Of a stretch of DNA of 64,000 nt, positions 1 to 7,938 are shown piece after piece. Below the pieces are notes generated by a model. The model was not told the origin of the DNA, did not search any database, and saw only the letters and a list, made by a program, of their open reading frames with translations. Both the position numbers and the translations under genes were made by a program. Every line of letters starts with the position of its first letter. Position 1 is the stretch's first letter. Source of the DNA: SG-bin9 sp049323835 (lineage in GTDB: Bacteria > Pseudomonadota > Alphaproteobacteria > Rhizobiales > Xanthobacteraceae); NCBI GenBank assembly GCA_049323835.1, contig JBMOOJ010000089.1, positions 1 through 64,000 on the forward strand. The letters run 5' to 3'.

Positions 1-54
1 GGAGCGGCCGGGTTATACACAGGCTCCGCCGCCGCCGCCAGTTGCAAATCGGCC

Positions 55-1344
55 TTGCGCCTCAACATCTTACGCGCAAAATTGAGGGGCCCAAAGAACA
101 ACGGGGCAAATGGGCGGGTTTTTGCGGTGGCCGAGGCCGAACTCGACGACGTTTTTATCGACGACATCAAGCTGCAAGCGGCCGATGGCCATTCGCTTGC
201 GGCGACGCTGTTTCTGCCGCGCCGCGCCAAGCGCAAGCAGGCGATTCTGATCAACTCGGCCACCGCCGTTCCCCGCAAGATCTACAAGGGGTTCGCGAGC
301 TATCTCGCCGGCCGCGGCGCGGCGGTTCTGACTTACGACTATCGCGGCATCGGCGGTTCGCGGCCGAAATCGCTGAAGGGATTTCAGGCAACGATGAGCG
401 ACTGGGCGCGTCTCGATGCGACCGCCGCGATCGACTGGATGCGCACGCGCTACAAGGAACATCCCCTCAACGTGGTCGGACACTCGTTCGGTGGACAGGC
501 GGTCGGCCTCGCTCCGAACAACACCGAGATTCAGCGCGCCCTTTTCATCGCGGCGCCGGCCGCCCACTGGCGCAAGTTCGCCTCACCGGAACGCTATCGC
601 GTCTATGCGATGCTCCGTCTCGGCCGGCCGCTGGTGCAACTGATCGGTTATCTTCCAGGCCGCCTCGGCATCGGCGAAGACATGCCGAAGGGTGTGTTCC
701 TCCAGTGGTCGTCGTGGGTGATGAACCCGCGCTATTTCTTCACCGACGAGACCCTCGAAGGCCGCGGCAACTTCGAGACGTATCGCGGCGAGCTGCGCGC
801 GTTCTGCATCACCGACGATCTGTGGGCGACGCGGCCCGCGGTCGAGAGTCTCTGCTCGGGATTCACATCGATCGAGCCGCAGATCGTCGACATCGTGCCG
901 AAGGACAACGATGCCGGCCAGATCGGCCACTTCGGCTTCTTCCGGCCGCAGCACCGCACCACGCTCTGGCGCAAGGCCGGCGACTGGCTGTTCGACGAGG
1001 CGGAAGTTATCGAACCTGTCGCGGCGCCAGTGGAAGCGGCCAAACCCGACGAGCCCGCAGCGGCCGCGCATGCGACGCAAGCTCCAAAGGAGGCGGGAAA
1101 GCGCGAAGCGACTGCGACGGAGAGCCCAGCCACCACCACTCCACCCGCAAAGACTGAAACGTCTGCCGATACCGCGACGCCGGCACTCACCGCCGACGCG
1201 AAGCCCGCGGACGCGATCGAGATCAAGACGCAGGCGCAACCGGCGAACGTCGATACGGCAGATGTCGAGCGCCTGCTGACGCGCTTTCACGAATTGCAGA
1301 CGCAGCGGTCACCGGCGGCGGGAAGTTCGGCAAGCTCACTATAG
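55..1344 (+). CDS. Alpha/beta hydrolase with long Ala/Pro-rich C-terminal tail
   Basis: The first ~310 residues read as a serine hydrolase of the alpha/beta fold. A DYRGIGGS strand-turn lies near residue 95 and the nucleophile elbow GHSFGG near residue 143; a GHFGFF histidine near residue 305 could complete the triad. There is no signal peptide. Residues ~320-429 form a low-complexity Ala/Pro/Thr/Glu-rich tail, probably disordered and unusual for the fold. The substrate cannot be told from sequence. The frame opens with TTG at 55; a GTG 24 codons later (VAEAELDD) is an equally possible start. The gene stands alone, followed by a repeat-rich gap. Fold assignment is firm, function is not. Confidence 0.75.
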   Translation: MRLNILRAKLRGPKNNGANGRVFAVAEAELDDVFIDDIKLQAADGHSLAATLFLPRRAKRKQAILINSATAVPRKIYKGFASYLAGRGAAVLTYDYRGIGGSRPKSLKGFQATMSDWARLDATAAIDWMRTRYKEHPLNVVGHSFGGQAVGLAPNNTEIQRALFIAAPAAHWRKFASPERYRVYAMLRLGRPLVQLIGYLPGRLGIGEDMPKGVFLQWSSWVMNPRYFFTDETLEGRGNFETYRGELRAFCITDDLWATRPAVESLCSGFTSIEPQIVDIVPKDNDAGQIGHFGFFRPQHRTTLWRKAGDWLFDEAEVIEPVAAPVEAAKPDEPAAAAHATQAPKEAGKREATATESPATTTPPAKTETSADTATPALTADAKPADAIEIKTQAQPANVDTADVERLLTRFHELQTQRSPAAGSSASSL

Positions 1345-1808
1345 CTTCGTCATGGCCGGGCATAGCCGTTCGAAGAACGGCGTCGCTTCACTCGCCTATG
1401 TCCCGGCAATCCAGCTTTCTTTGGGGCTGCTTTGAAGATGGGTGCCCGGGTCAAGCCCGGGCATGACGACGGAGAAAGAGCCTCATTCGACTGACCTCAT
1501 TCCGGTCAGGCTTCAGGATGCGCGCCCTCCTCCGTCATCCTGAGAGCCTGTCCCGGACCTGATCCGGGATGCGAGCGGAGCGAGCCTCGAAGGATGACGG
1601 CCATCGCAAGCGCACCCTTCGAGGCTCGTCGCTACGCGCCGAGCACCTCAGGGTGACGGAGCAGAGTGACGCGCGAGATCGGCGTCATCCTGAGGCGCGA
1701 GCCGCCCTGATGTTCTCCGGGAGTTGGCAGTATTTGGGCGGCGAGCCTCGAAGGATGCGCCGCACGGGTGCTTCGGAGTGCTCGCATAGCGGCCGAGCTG
1801 CCACTCGC
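1345..1808. repeat. Intergenic mosaic of palindromic repeats
   Basis: No gene is visible here. The stretch contains several inverted-repeat units. At 1443-1463 there are 8-bp arms TGCCCGGG/CCCGGGCA. At 1534-1598 a unit begins gtcatcctgag and ends aaggatgac. A related segment spans 1615-1660, and another unit at 1684-1757 begins gtcatcctgagg and ends cgaaggatg. A further copy of the same element occurs at 58368-58411. Such multicopy intergenic palindromes are common in Bradyrhizobium-type genomes. They may fold in RNA and act as 3' ends for the flanking convergent genes, but that role is inferred. Confidence 0.7.
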
Positions 1809-3194
1809 CTACTCCGCCGCCTCGCGGACATAGCGCGCAAACGGTTTGCGCATCGTCACCAGTTCTTCGGCCGCGGTCGGGTGCACCGCCATGGTCGCGT
1901 CGAAGTCGGCCTTCGTGGCCTTCATCTTCACCGCGATGCCGATCACCTGAATCAGTTCGCCCGCTTCCGGCCCGACGATGTGACAACCGATGACGCGATC
2001 GGTCGATGCGTCGACGATCAGCTTCATCAGCACGCGCGTCTCGCTGCCCGAGATCGTCGCCTTCATCGGCCGGAACTCGGCCTTGTAGACGTCGACGTGC
2101 GTGAGCTGCGCCCGCGCCTGCGCTTCCGTCAGCCCGACGGTGCCGACCTCCGGCTGCGTGAACACCGCGGTCGGGATATCCGCGTGATCGACGCGCACCG
2201 GCCGCTTGCCGAACACCGTGTCGGCAAACGCATGGCCTTCGCGGATCGCCACCGGCGTCAGGTTGACGCGGCTGGTGACGTCGCCGACCGCATAGATGTG
2301 CGGCACGGACGTCTGCGAAAAGCCATCGACGGCGATGCCGCCGCTCTTCGGATCGATCGCGACGCCGGCCTTCTCGAGCCCGAGGTTGGCGACATTGGGG
2401 TGCCGGCCGATCGCGAACATCACCTGATCGGCGGCGACGCTTGATCCGTTCGACAGATGCGAGGTGAATTCGCTGCCCTGCCTGTCGACCTTCGCGACCG
2501 TGCAGCCGGTCAGGATGGTGATGCCGGCCTTCTCCATCTCGGTGCGAACCTGCTTGCGCACGTCGTCGTCGAAACCGCGCAGCACGTTGTCGCCGCGGTA
2601 GACCAGCGTCACCGCCGACCCGAGGCCGGCAAAGATGCACGCGAACTCCAGCGCGATGTAGCCGCCGCCCTGAATGAGGATGCGTTTCGGCTGCTCGGGG
2701 AGATGAAAGACCTCGTTCGACGAGATCACATGCTCGATGCCGGGAATGTCCTTGCCGTGGTTCGGCGCGCCGCCGGTCGCGATCAGGACATGCGTGGCGG
2801 TGACGCGCTCGCCGGTGCCGAGCAGCAGCGTGTGCGCGTCCTCGAACACGGCGCGCGTCTTGACGATCTTTGCCCCCGCCTTCTCGACATTGGTGGCATA
2901 GGCCGCCTCGAGCCGGGCGATTTCCTTGTCCTTGGCGCGAATGAAGGTCGGCCAGTCGAACGTCGCGCTGGGAATGGTCCAGCCGAAACCGGCGGCATCC
3001 TTCAGCTCATGCAGGACGTGCGAGGCGTAGACCATCAGCTTTTTCGGCACGCACCCGCGAATGACGCAGGTGCCGCCCATCCGGTACTCCTCGGCGACCA
3101 TGACCTTCGCGCCATACTCGGCGGCGATCCGCGCGGCGCGCACGCCGCCGGAGCCGCCCCCGATCACAAACAGGTCGACGTCGGTGCTGGCCAT
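1809..3194 (-). CDS. gor: Glutathione-disulfide reductase
   Basis: A 461-residue FAD/NAD(P)H-dependent class I pyridine nucleotide-disulfide oxidoreductase that regenerates reduced glutathione in the cytoplasm. An N-terminal FAD-binding GGGSGG lies at residues 12-17. The redox-active pair C43-VIRG-C48 followed by VPKK is the glutathione-reductase form of the active site. A second dinucleotide-binding GGGYIALE sits mid-protein, and the C-terminal AVHPTAAEE carries the catalytic His/Glu of the dimer interface. Length matches the family. The start chosen is the ATG of MASTDVDLF; the reading frame stays open upstream but that part only overlaps the DUF2059 gene in another frame. The gene lies 56 nt downstream of the DUF2059 gene and may be cotranscribed with it. 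Confidence 0.95.
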   Translation of the reverse strand: MASTDVDLFVIGGGSGGVRAARIAAEYGAKVMVAEEYRMGGTCVIRGCVPKKLMVYASHVLHELKDAAGFGWTIPSATFDWPTFIRAKDKEIARLEAAYATNVEKAGAKIVKTRAVFEDAHTLLLGTGERVTATHVLIATGGAPNHGKDIPGIEHVISSNEVFHLPEQPKRILIQGGGYIALEFACIFAGLGSAVTLVYRGDNVLRGFDDDVRKQVRTEMEKAGITILTGCTVAKVDRQGSEFTSHLSNGSSVAADQVMFAIGRHPNVANLGLEKAGVAIDPKSGGIAVDGFSQTSVPHIYAVGDVTSRVNLTPVAIREGHAFADTVFGKRPVRVDHADIPTAVFTQPEVGTVGLTEAQARAQLTHVDVYKAEFRPMKATISGSETRVLMKLIVDASTDRVIGCHIVGPEAGELIQVIGIAVKMKATKADFDATMAVHPTAAEELVTMRKPFARYVREAAE

Positions 3195-3250
3195 GGGCGC
3201 CTTGAAGGTTCGCTGCTTGAAGGTTCTTGATCTCTGGAAAAGAACGCGCG

Positions 3251-3760
3251 TCAGATGTCCTTGCCGCGCGCCTTCATCTCGGCCCTGAACTTGCCGTTGA
3301 TTTCTTCCGCGAACGTCTGCGCCCAGCGGTTCATGAACGAGATCGAGGCGTCGATGGTCCGCGGCTCCTGTTCGAGCATCTTCTTGCCGATCGGCGACTT
3401 CAGGAACGCCAGCAGATCCTTCAGCTCCTGCTCGGTGAAATCGGTGGCGTACTGCTTCGCCATCTGCTCGCCGATTTCCTTCTCGCGGCCGGCGAGATCT
3501 TTTGCGATCTTGGTCGCGACCTCGTTGAGGTCCTTCTGGTAGTTGAGGTTCGATTGCAGCAGCGCGTTCTTCGACTGCTGAACGAGACCGGGCACCGCGT
3601 TCTCGTACATGGCCTGCGCTCTCTTGATCGCCAGGATTTCCTTGGCGGTCGCGATCGCCGCCGCGGACGGCGGCTTCGGCTGCTGGGCATAGGCGACGCC
3701 TGCCAGCGCAACGCTCATCACGAGACCAGCGGCGCAAAGCGCGCGAGACAATCCGTTCAT
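3251..3760 (-). CDS. DUF2059 secreted protein
   Basis: A 169-residue protein with a cleavable Sec signal peptide (hydrophobic core LVMSVALAGVAYA ending in AYA-QQ near residue 25). Most of the rest is charged helix matching DUF2059, including the conserved stretch FTEQELKDLLAFLKSPIGKK. Members are periplasmic or secreted proteins of unknown function. A strong AAGGAG ribosome site precedes the ATG. It lies between rpiA and gor on the same strand, so a shared rpiA-DUF2059-gor transcript is plausible. Family assignment is good; no activity can be inferred. Confidence 0.85.
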   Translation of the reverse strand: MNGLSRALCAAGLVMSVALAGVAYAQQPKPPSAAAIATAKEILAIKRAQAMYENAVPGLVQQSKNALLQSNLNYQKDLNEVATKIAKDLAGREKEIGEQMAKQYATDFTEQELKDLLAFLKSPIGKKMLEQEPRTIDASISFMNRWAQTFAEEINGKFRAEMKARGKDI

Positions 3761-3799
3761 TATCGTTCTCCTTACAGTTCGGCGCAGGTCCGCATCGGA

Positions 3800-4501
3800 C
3801 TATGAGCGCCGTTCAATCGTTCGAATTCCGCCGGGCCCGGCCAGCAATGCGAGGCTGGCCAGCCCGATAAACAGTCCGTGCTCGACCACACCCGGCACCG
3901 CCGCGAGCGCCCGGGCCAGCCGTGGCGCGTCAGGGATACGGCCGAGATCGGCATCGACGATCCAGTGCCCGCCGTCGGTGACGAAAGCATGGCCGCCGGT
4001 TCCCTGCCGGACCTTCATTTGCCCGGAAACGCCAGCTTCCGCAAAGGCTTTCGTGATGGCCCGCTGCGTCGCCGCAAGCCCGAAGGGGATCACCTCGATC
4101 GGCAGCGGGAAACGGCCCAGCGTCTCGACCGCCTTGGTGTCGTCAGCGATCACGATCATGCGATCAGACGCGGCCGCGACGATCTTCTCCCGCAGCAGCG
4201 CACCGCCCCCGCCCTTGATCGCGTTCAGCGCACCGTCGATTTCGTCGGCGCCGTCGACCGTCAGGTCGAGCCGGTCGATCTCGTCGAGCGTTGTCACAGG
4301 AATGCCGCAACGTTGCGCGTCGCGCAGCGTCGCCTCCGATGTCGGCACACCGATGACGTTCAGGCCGGCCTTCACCCGCTCGCCGAGCAGTTCGACAAAG
4401 TGCTTCGCCGTCGATCCGGTGCCGAGGCCGAGCTTCATGCCGTCGCGCACGTGCTCGACCGCCTGCGCGGCCGCCTGGCGTTTCAGTTCATCGAGCGTCA
4501 T
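3800..4501 (-). CDS. rpiA: Ribose-5-phosphate isomerase A
   Basis: A 233-residue cytoplasmic enzyme of the pentose phosphate pathway that interconverts ribose-5-phosphate and ribulose-5-phosphate. Family motifs are present in order: LGTGSTAKHF (phosphate loop) near residue 28, DGADEID (catalytic Asp) near residue 83, KGGGGALLREKI near residue 95 with the catalytic Glu and Lys. Length is typical. The ATG of MTLDELKR is preferred; a much longer frame upstream runs antisense across the divergent phosphatase and is not real. Start codons of rpiA and of the divergent gph are 160 nt apart, so both promoters should lie in that interval. Confidence 0.95.
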   Translation of the reverse strand: MTLDELKRQAAAQAVEHVRDGMKLGLGTGSTAKHFVELLGERVKAGLNVIGVPTSEATLRDAQRCGIPVTTLDEIDRLDLTVDGADEIDGALNAIKGGGGALLREKIVAAASDRMIVIADDTKAVETLGRFPLPIEVIPFGLAATQRAITKAFAEAGVSGQMKVRQGTGGHAFVTDGGHWIVDADLGRIPDAPRLARALAAVPGVVEHGLFIGLASLALLAGPGGIRTIERRS

Positions 4502-4663
4502 GGCCCGTGTGTGCCCCAAGTTTGCCGTCACATCCGGCGATGTGCGCGGCGCATTTTCCGGTGCCTTTCTAGCGCCGATCGGCGCGCGGGAATAGTGCGG
4601 ACGCACCGCCGTCCAAGGCGAAAAACCCTTGCGCCACAAGCTTTTCGGGGTTAGCGATCGCGC

Positions 4664-5350
4664 ATGTCCGCTCCCCCGCTTGTGGTTTTCGACCTCGACG
4701 GCACGCTCATAGACACCGCGCCCGATCTCGTCGGTGCATTGAACGCCATTCTCGAACGCGAAGGAATCCCGCCGGTCCCCGCGCCACTTGCGCGAAAAAT
4801 GATCGGCGCCGGCGCACGCGCGCTGCTGGAGCGCGGTCTCGAGCGCGACGGCCGTCACATCGACGCCGACACGCTCAATCGCATGGTGCAGGACTTCATC
4901 GCGTATTACGCCGATAACATCGCGGTTCATTCGAAGCCGTTCGACGGGCTGATTGCTGCGCTCGACATTCTCGCTGAACGCGGCTGCACGTTCGCCGTCT
5001 GCACGAACAAACTCGAGTGGCTGTCCAAGCGTCTGCTGGATCAGCTGAATCTCAGCCCGCGCTTTGCCGCGATCTGTGGTGCCGACACATTCGGCATCGC
5101 CAAACCCGACCCGACAATCTTGCGGCAAACTGTTGTCCGCGCCGGCGGCGACATATCCTCGGCGATCATGGTCGGCGATGCCGGCCCCGATATCGGGGTC
5201 GCCCGGCGCGCGGGCATTCCGGTTATCGGCGTCGATTACGGGTACACGGAGGTTCCGATCCGGGACCTCGCACCCGACATCGTGATCTCGCATCTGGAGC
5301 AGCTTCCGGACGCCGTCGGCCTGGCGCACGCGCGCCGCAAGCCGGTCTAA
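4664..5350 (+). CDS. gph: Phosphoglycolate phosphatase (HAD superfamily)
   Basis: A 228-residue HAD hydrolase. Motif I is FDLDGTLID near residue 9 (nucleophile and acid/base Asp), a Thr-Asn pair (VCTNK) represents motif II, KPDP gives the motif III Lys, and MVGDAGPDIGVARRAG is motif IV with the metal-binding Asp. The cap insertion after motif I is the size seen in Gph, which removes phosphate from 2-phosphoglycolate formed in DNA repair or by Rubisco oxygenation. Other sugar phosphates are possible substrates. It is divergent from rpiA, a common arrangement in this group. Confidence 0.88.
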   Translation: MSAPPLVVFDLDGTLIDTAPDLVGALNAILEREGIPPVPAPLARKMIGAGARALLERGLERDGRHIDADTLNRMVQDFIAYYADNIAVHSKPFDGLIAALDILAERGCTFAVCTNKLEWLSKRLLDQLNLSPRFAAICGADTFGIAKPDPTILRQTVVRAGGDISSAIMVGDAGPDIGVARRAGIPVIGVDYGYTEVPIRDLAPDIVISHLEQLPDAVGLAHARRKPV

Positions 5351-5507
5351 GCGACTGAAAAGCGGAGGTATTTTCTTCCGCTGCGCACGCGAATTAATTA
5401 ACCATTAACGATGAACGGCGGCCTGAGGCGGTTGCGCTGGTGTGGCCATCTCCCTATGGTCCGCGCGGGGGCTGTGGCGTCTTGCCACAACAGGTGACGG
5501 ATCGATC

Positions 5508-5951
5508 ATGTACCGGTTTCTCGCAATTGCGTTCGCAGGTTTGAGCCTGGGCGGATGTGCCTCGTTTTCATTCGAGCTCTTCAAACCCGCGCCACAGACC
5601 GTCAACCTGCAACTGGAATCCGTCCCGCCCGGGGCCGATGCGGTCACCTCCGCCGGGCTGGGCTGCAAGACCCCTTGCTCCGTCACGGTCCCCGCGGCAG
5701 AGAACCTGACGGTCACGTTCAATCTCAACAAGTTCAATCCGGAAACCGTCCCGGTTCAGATCATCAAGCAGCCGGCGGACTTCGGCTCGCCGCCGGTTGT
5801 CGTCGCCGATCCCAACCCCGTGCTGGCCGAACTCCAGCCGGTCAAGCCCGCCAAGCGTCCGGCCAAGCGGGCGCCGCGCCGCGCGCCGCAAGCGGCCGCC
5901 GGCGCACCCCCGCCCGCAGCATCGCCCTCACCCTTCCCCAACCCGCGCTGA
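5508..5951 (+). CDS. Small lipoprotein with PEGA-like beta domain
   Basis: A 147-residue predicted lipoprotein: the N-terminal membrane segment ends in LSLGGC, giving a lipidated Cys17. The middle (NLQLESVPPGADAVTS...CKTPCSVTVPA) resembles a PEGA-type surface domain with two Cys flanking a turn. The last 45 residues are Pro/Ala/Lys/Arg-rich and could contact peptidoglycan or another acidic surface. The ATG at 5508 is chosen because the signal peptide begins there. Function unknown; location in the outer or inner membrane is inferred. Confidence 0.8.
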   Translation: MYRFLAIAFAGLSLGGCASFSFELFKPAPQTVNLQLESVPPGADAVTSAGLGCKTPCSVTVPAAENLTVTFNLNKFNPETVPVQIIKQPADFGSPPVVVADPNPVLAELQPVKPAKRPAKRAPRRAPQAAAGAPPPAASPSPFPNPR

Positions 5952-6045
5952 GCCGATGCGCCCGATTGTGCGCGGGCGGTTCTGCACCTAGATTTGGTGA
6001 GGCAGGTTCCTGAACGGCGATTGCCGTCACGGTTGACCGCAGGTT

Positions 6046-7113
6046 ATGCCGTTGGCATGCGTTCCAGTGAGGCGGTTCCGTATCGTGCTCGATCTCGCAT
6101 CAGAAACATCACGCGCCGCGCCGATGGTCGATCCGTTCGGACGCACCATCAGCTATCTGCGCGTCTCAGTGACCGATCGCTGCGACTTGCGATGTTTCTA
6201 TTGCATGTCGGAAGACATGACGTTCCTTCCGAAAGCCGACCTGCTCACGCTCGAAGAGCTCGACCGGCTCTGCTCGGCCTTCATCGCCAAGGGCGTGCGC
6301 AAGCTACGCCTCACCGGCGGCGAGCCGCTGGTCCGCCGCAACGTGATGTCGCTGGTGCGCTCGCTGTCGAGACATCTGGGTACCGGTGCGCTTGATGAAC
6401 TGACGCTGACCACCAACGGCTCGCAGCTCGCCCGCTTCGCGCACGAGCTCGCCGATTGCGGCGTGCGCCGCATCAACGTCTCGCTCGACACCCTCGACCC
6501 GGACAAGTTCCGCGCCATCACCCGATGGGGCGATCTCGCCAAGGTGCTCGACGGCATCGAGACGGCACGCGCGGCCGGCCTCAAGGTCAAGATCAATGCC
6601 GTCGCGCTGAAAGAGCTCAACGAAGCCGAGATCCCGTCCCTGCTGGCATGGGCCCATGGCAGCGGCATGGATCTGACCCTGATCGAGGTCATGCCGATGG
6701 GCGACATCGGCGCGATGCGAATCGATCAGTACGTTCCGCTATCGATGGTGCGGGCGCGGCTTGCGGAACAGTTCACGCTCACCGACCTCGATGAATCGAG
6801 CGGCGGCCCGGCACGTTACGTCCGCATTGCAGAGACGGGCGGCAAGCTCGGCTTCATTACGCCCATGACCCATAACTTCTGCGAATCCTGTAATCGGGTG
6901 CGGATTACTTGCACGGGAACGCTGCATACTTGCCTGGGTCATGAGGATGCGTCCGACCTGCGCAAGCCATTGCGGGCCTCCAGCGACGACGGGTTCCTGG
7001 CTCAGGCGATCGACCGGGCAATCGGCCTCAAGCCGAAGGGGCACGATTTCATCATCGACCGCCGCCACAACCGGCCGAGCGTCAGCCGGCACATGAGCGT
7101 TACCGGCGGTTGA
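6046..7113 (+). CDS. moaA: GTP 3',8-cyclase, molybdenum cofactor biosynthesis protein A
   Basis: A radical-SAM enzyme that converts GTP to 3',8-cyclo-7,8-dihydro-GTP, the first step of molybdopterin synthesis (with MoaC). The N-terminal 4Fe-4S cluster motif is C46-DLR-C50-FY-C53 and a TGGEPL SAM-binding motif follows. The C-terminal cluster cysteines occur in FCESCNRVRITCTG. The chain ends in the conserved Gly-Gly. With the ATG at 6046 it has 355 residues; an ATG at 6124 (MVDPFGRT) would give a start closer to typical family members, but it lacks a visible ribosome site. No other moa genes are nearby. Confidence 0.94.
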   Translation: MPLACVPVRRFRIVLDLASETSRAAPMVDPFGRTISYLRVSVTDRCDLRCFYCMSEDMTFLPKADLLTLEELDRLCSAFIAKGVRKLRLTGGEPLVRRNVMSLVRSLSRHLGTGALDELTLTTNGSQLARFAHELADCGVRRINVSLDTLDPDKFRAITRWGDLAKVLDGIETARAAGLKVKINAVALKELNEAEIPSLLAWAHGSGMDLTLIEVMPMGDIGAMRIDQYVPLSMVRARLAEQFTLTDLDESSGGPARYVRIAETGGKLGFITPMTHNFCESCNRVRITCTGTLHTCLGHEDASDLRKPLRASSDDGFLAQAIDRAIGLKPKGHDFIIDRRHNRPSVSRHMSVTGG

Positions 7114-7303
7114 TCGCCGGCAGAATGATCCGTAACGGCAAGGACTTGATATCCGGCCCCGTCAAAAACTTTCAATTGACGGCTGCGCATGTCGCTGATT
7201 TGGTGAGACCGCTTGAAGCGCCCGCCCGAAGAAATCGGTGCCAGGCTGGCCTCATTGGCCGCCGTGCGATAATGCGCCGAGCAACTGGGTGGGGAGGTTT
7301 GTC

Positions 7304-7900
7304 TTGGGATCGCTGCTTTCGCTGAGCCGCGCGATTGACAATTTCAATACGCGCGTGGGCCAATGGCTGTCCTGGCTGATTGTCGTTGCGGTTGTGGTAT
7401 CCGCCGCAAACGCAGTGGTGCGCAAGCTCCTCGATACATCCTCGAATGCGTTTCTCGAACTGCAATGGGTGCTGTTCAGCATCGTATTCCTCCTGTGCGC
7501 TCCGTGGACACTGCTGAGCAACGAGCACATCCGCATCGACATCATCAATCACAGCCTGCCGCTCAAGGTGCGAAGCTGGATTGACATGGTCGGCCACGTT
7601 TTCTTTCTCGTGCCGTTCGCCGCCTACCTCCTCTGGACGTCGATCCCGTTCTTCCTGCGCTCGTATGAGCAGAACGAGCAGTCGTTCAGCGCCGGCGGGT
7701 TGCCGCAGTGGCCGTCCAAGTCGCTGCTCATGGTCGCTGCGCTGCTGCTGCTGGTGCAGGCGGTTTCCGAGATCATCAAGCGCGCCGCCATGATGCGCGG
7801 CGACATTCCTGATTCGAACGCCTCGTCGGTCAGTTCGCACGAGGCCGCCGCACTCGAGGCCATGCGCCTCGCCGAAGCTATCAAACAGGACAAGCCTTGA
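7304..7900 (+). CDS. dctQ: TRAP transporter small permease, DctQ type
   Basis: A 198-residue inner-membrane protein with four predicted TM helices (for example LSWLIVVAVVVSAANAVV and LLMVAALLLLVQAVSEII). The family signature region ELQWVLFSIVFLLCAPWTLLSNEHIRID matches DctQ. It is the small subunit of a tripartite ATP-independent periplasmic transporter and forms the membrane complex with DctM. The chosen start is TTG at 7304 because a GGGGAGG ribosome site lies 6-7 nt upstream and the protein before it looks non-coding. dctM follows after 38 nt, so the two form an operon. Confidence 0.88.
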   Translation: MGSLLSLSRAIDNFNTRVGQWLSWLIVVAVVVSAANAVVRKLLDTSSNAFLELQWVLFSIVFLLCAPWTLLSNEHIRIDIINHSLPLKVRSWIDMVGHVFFLVPFAAYLLWTSIPFFLRSYEQNEQSFSAGGLPQWPSKSLLMVAALLLLVQAVSEIIKRAAMMRGDIPDSNASSVSSHEAAALEAMRLAEAIKQDKP

Positions 7901-7938
7901 TCGGGCGAGCCTTGGAAATACTGGGGGGAGTGTTCTGA

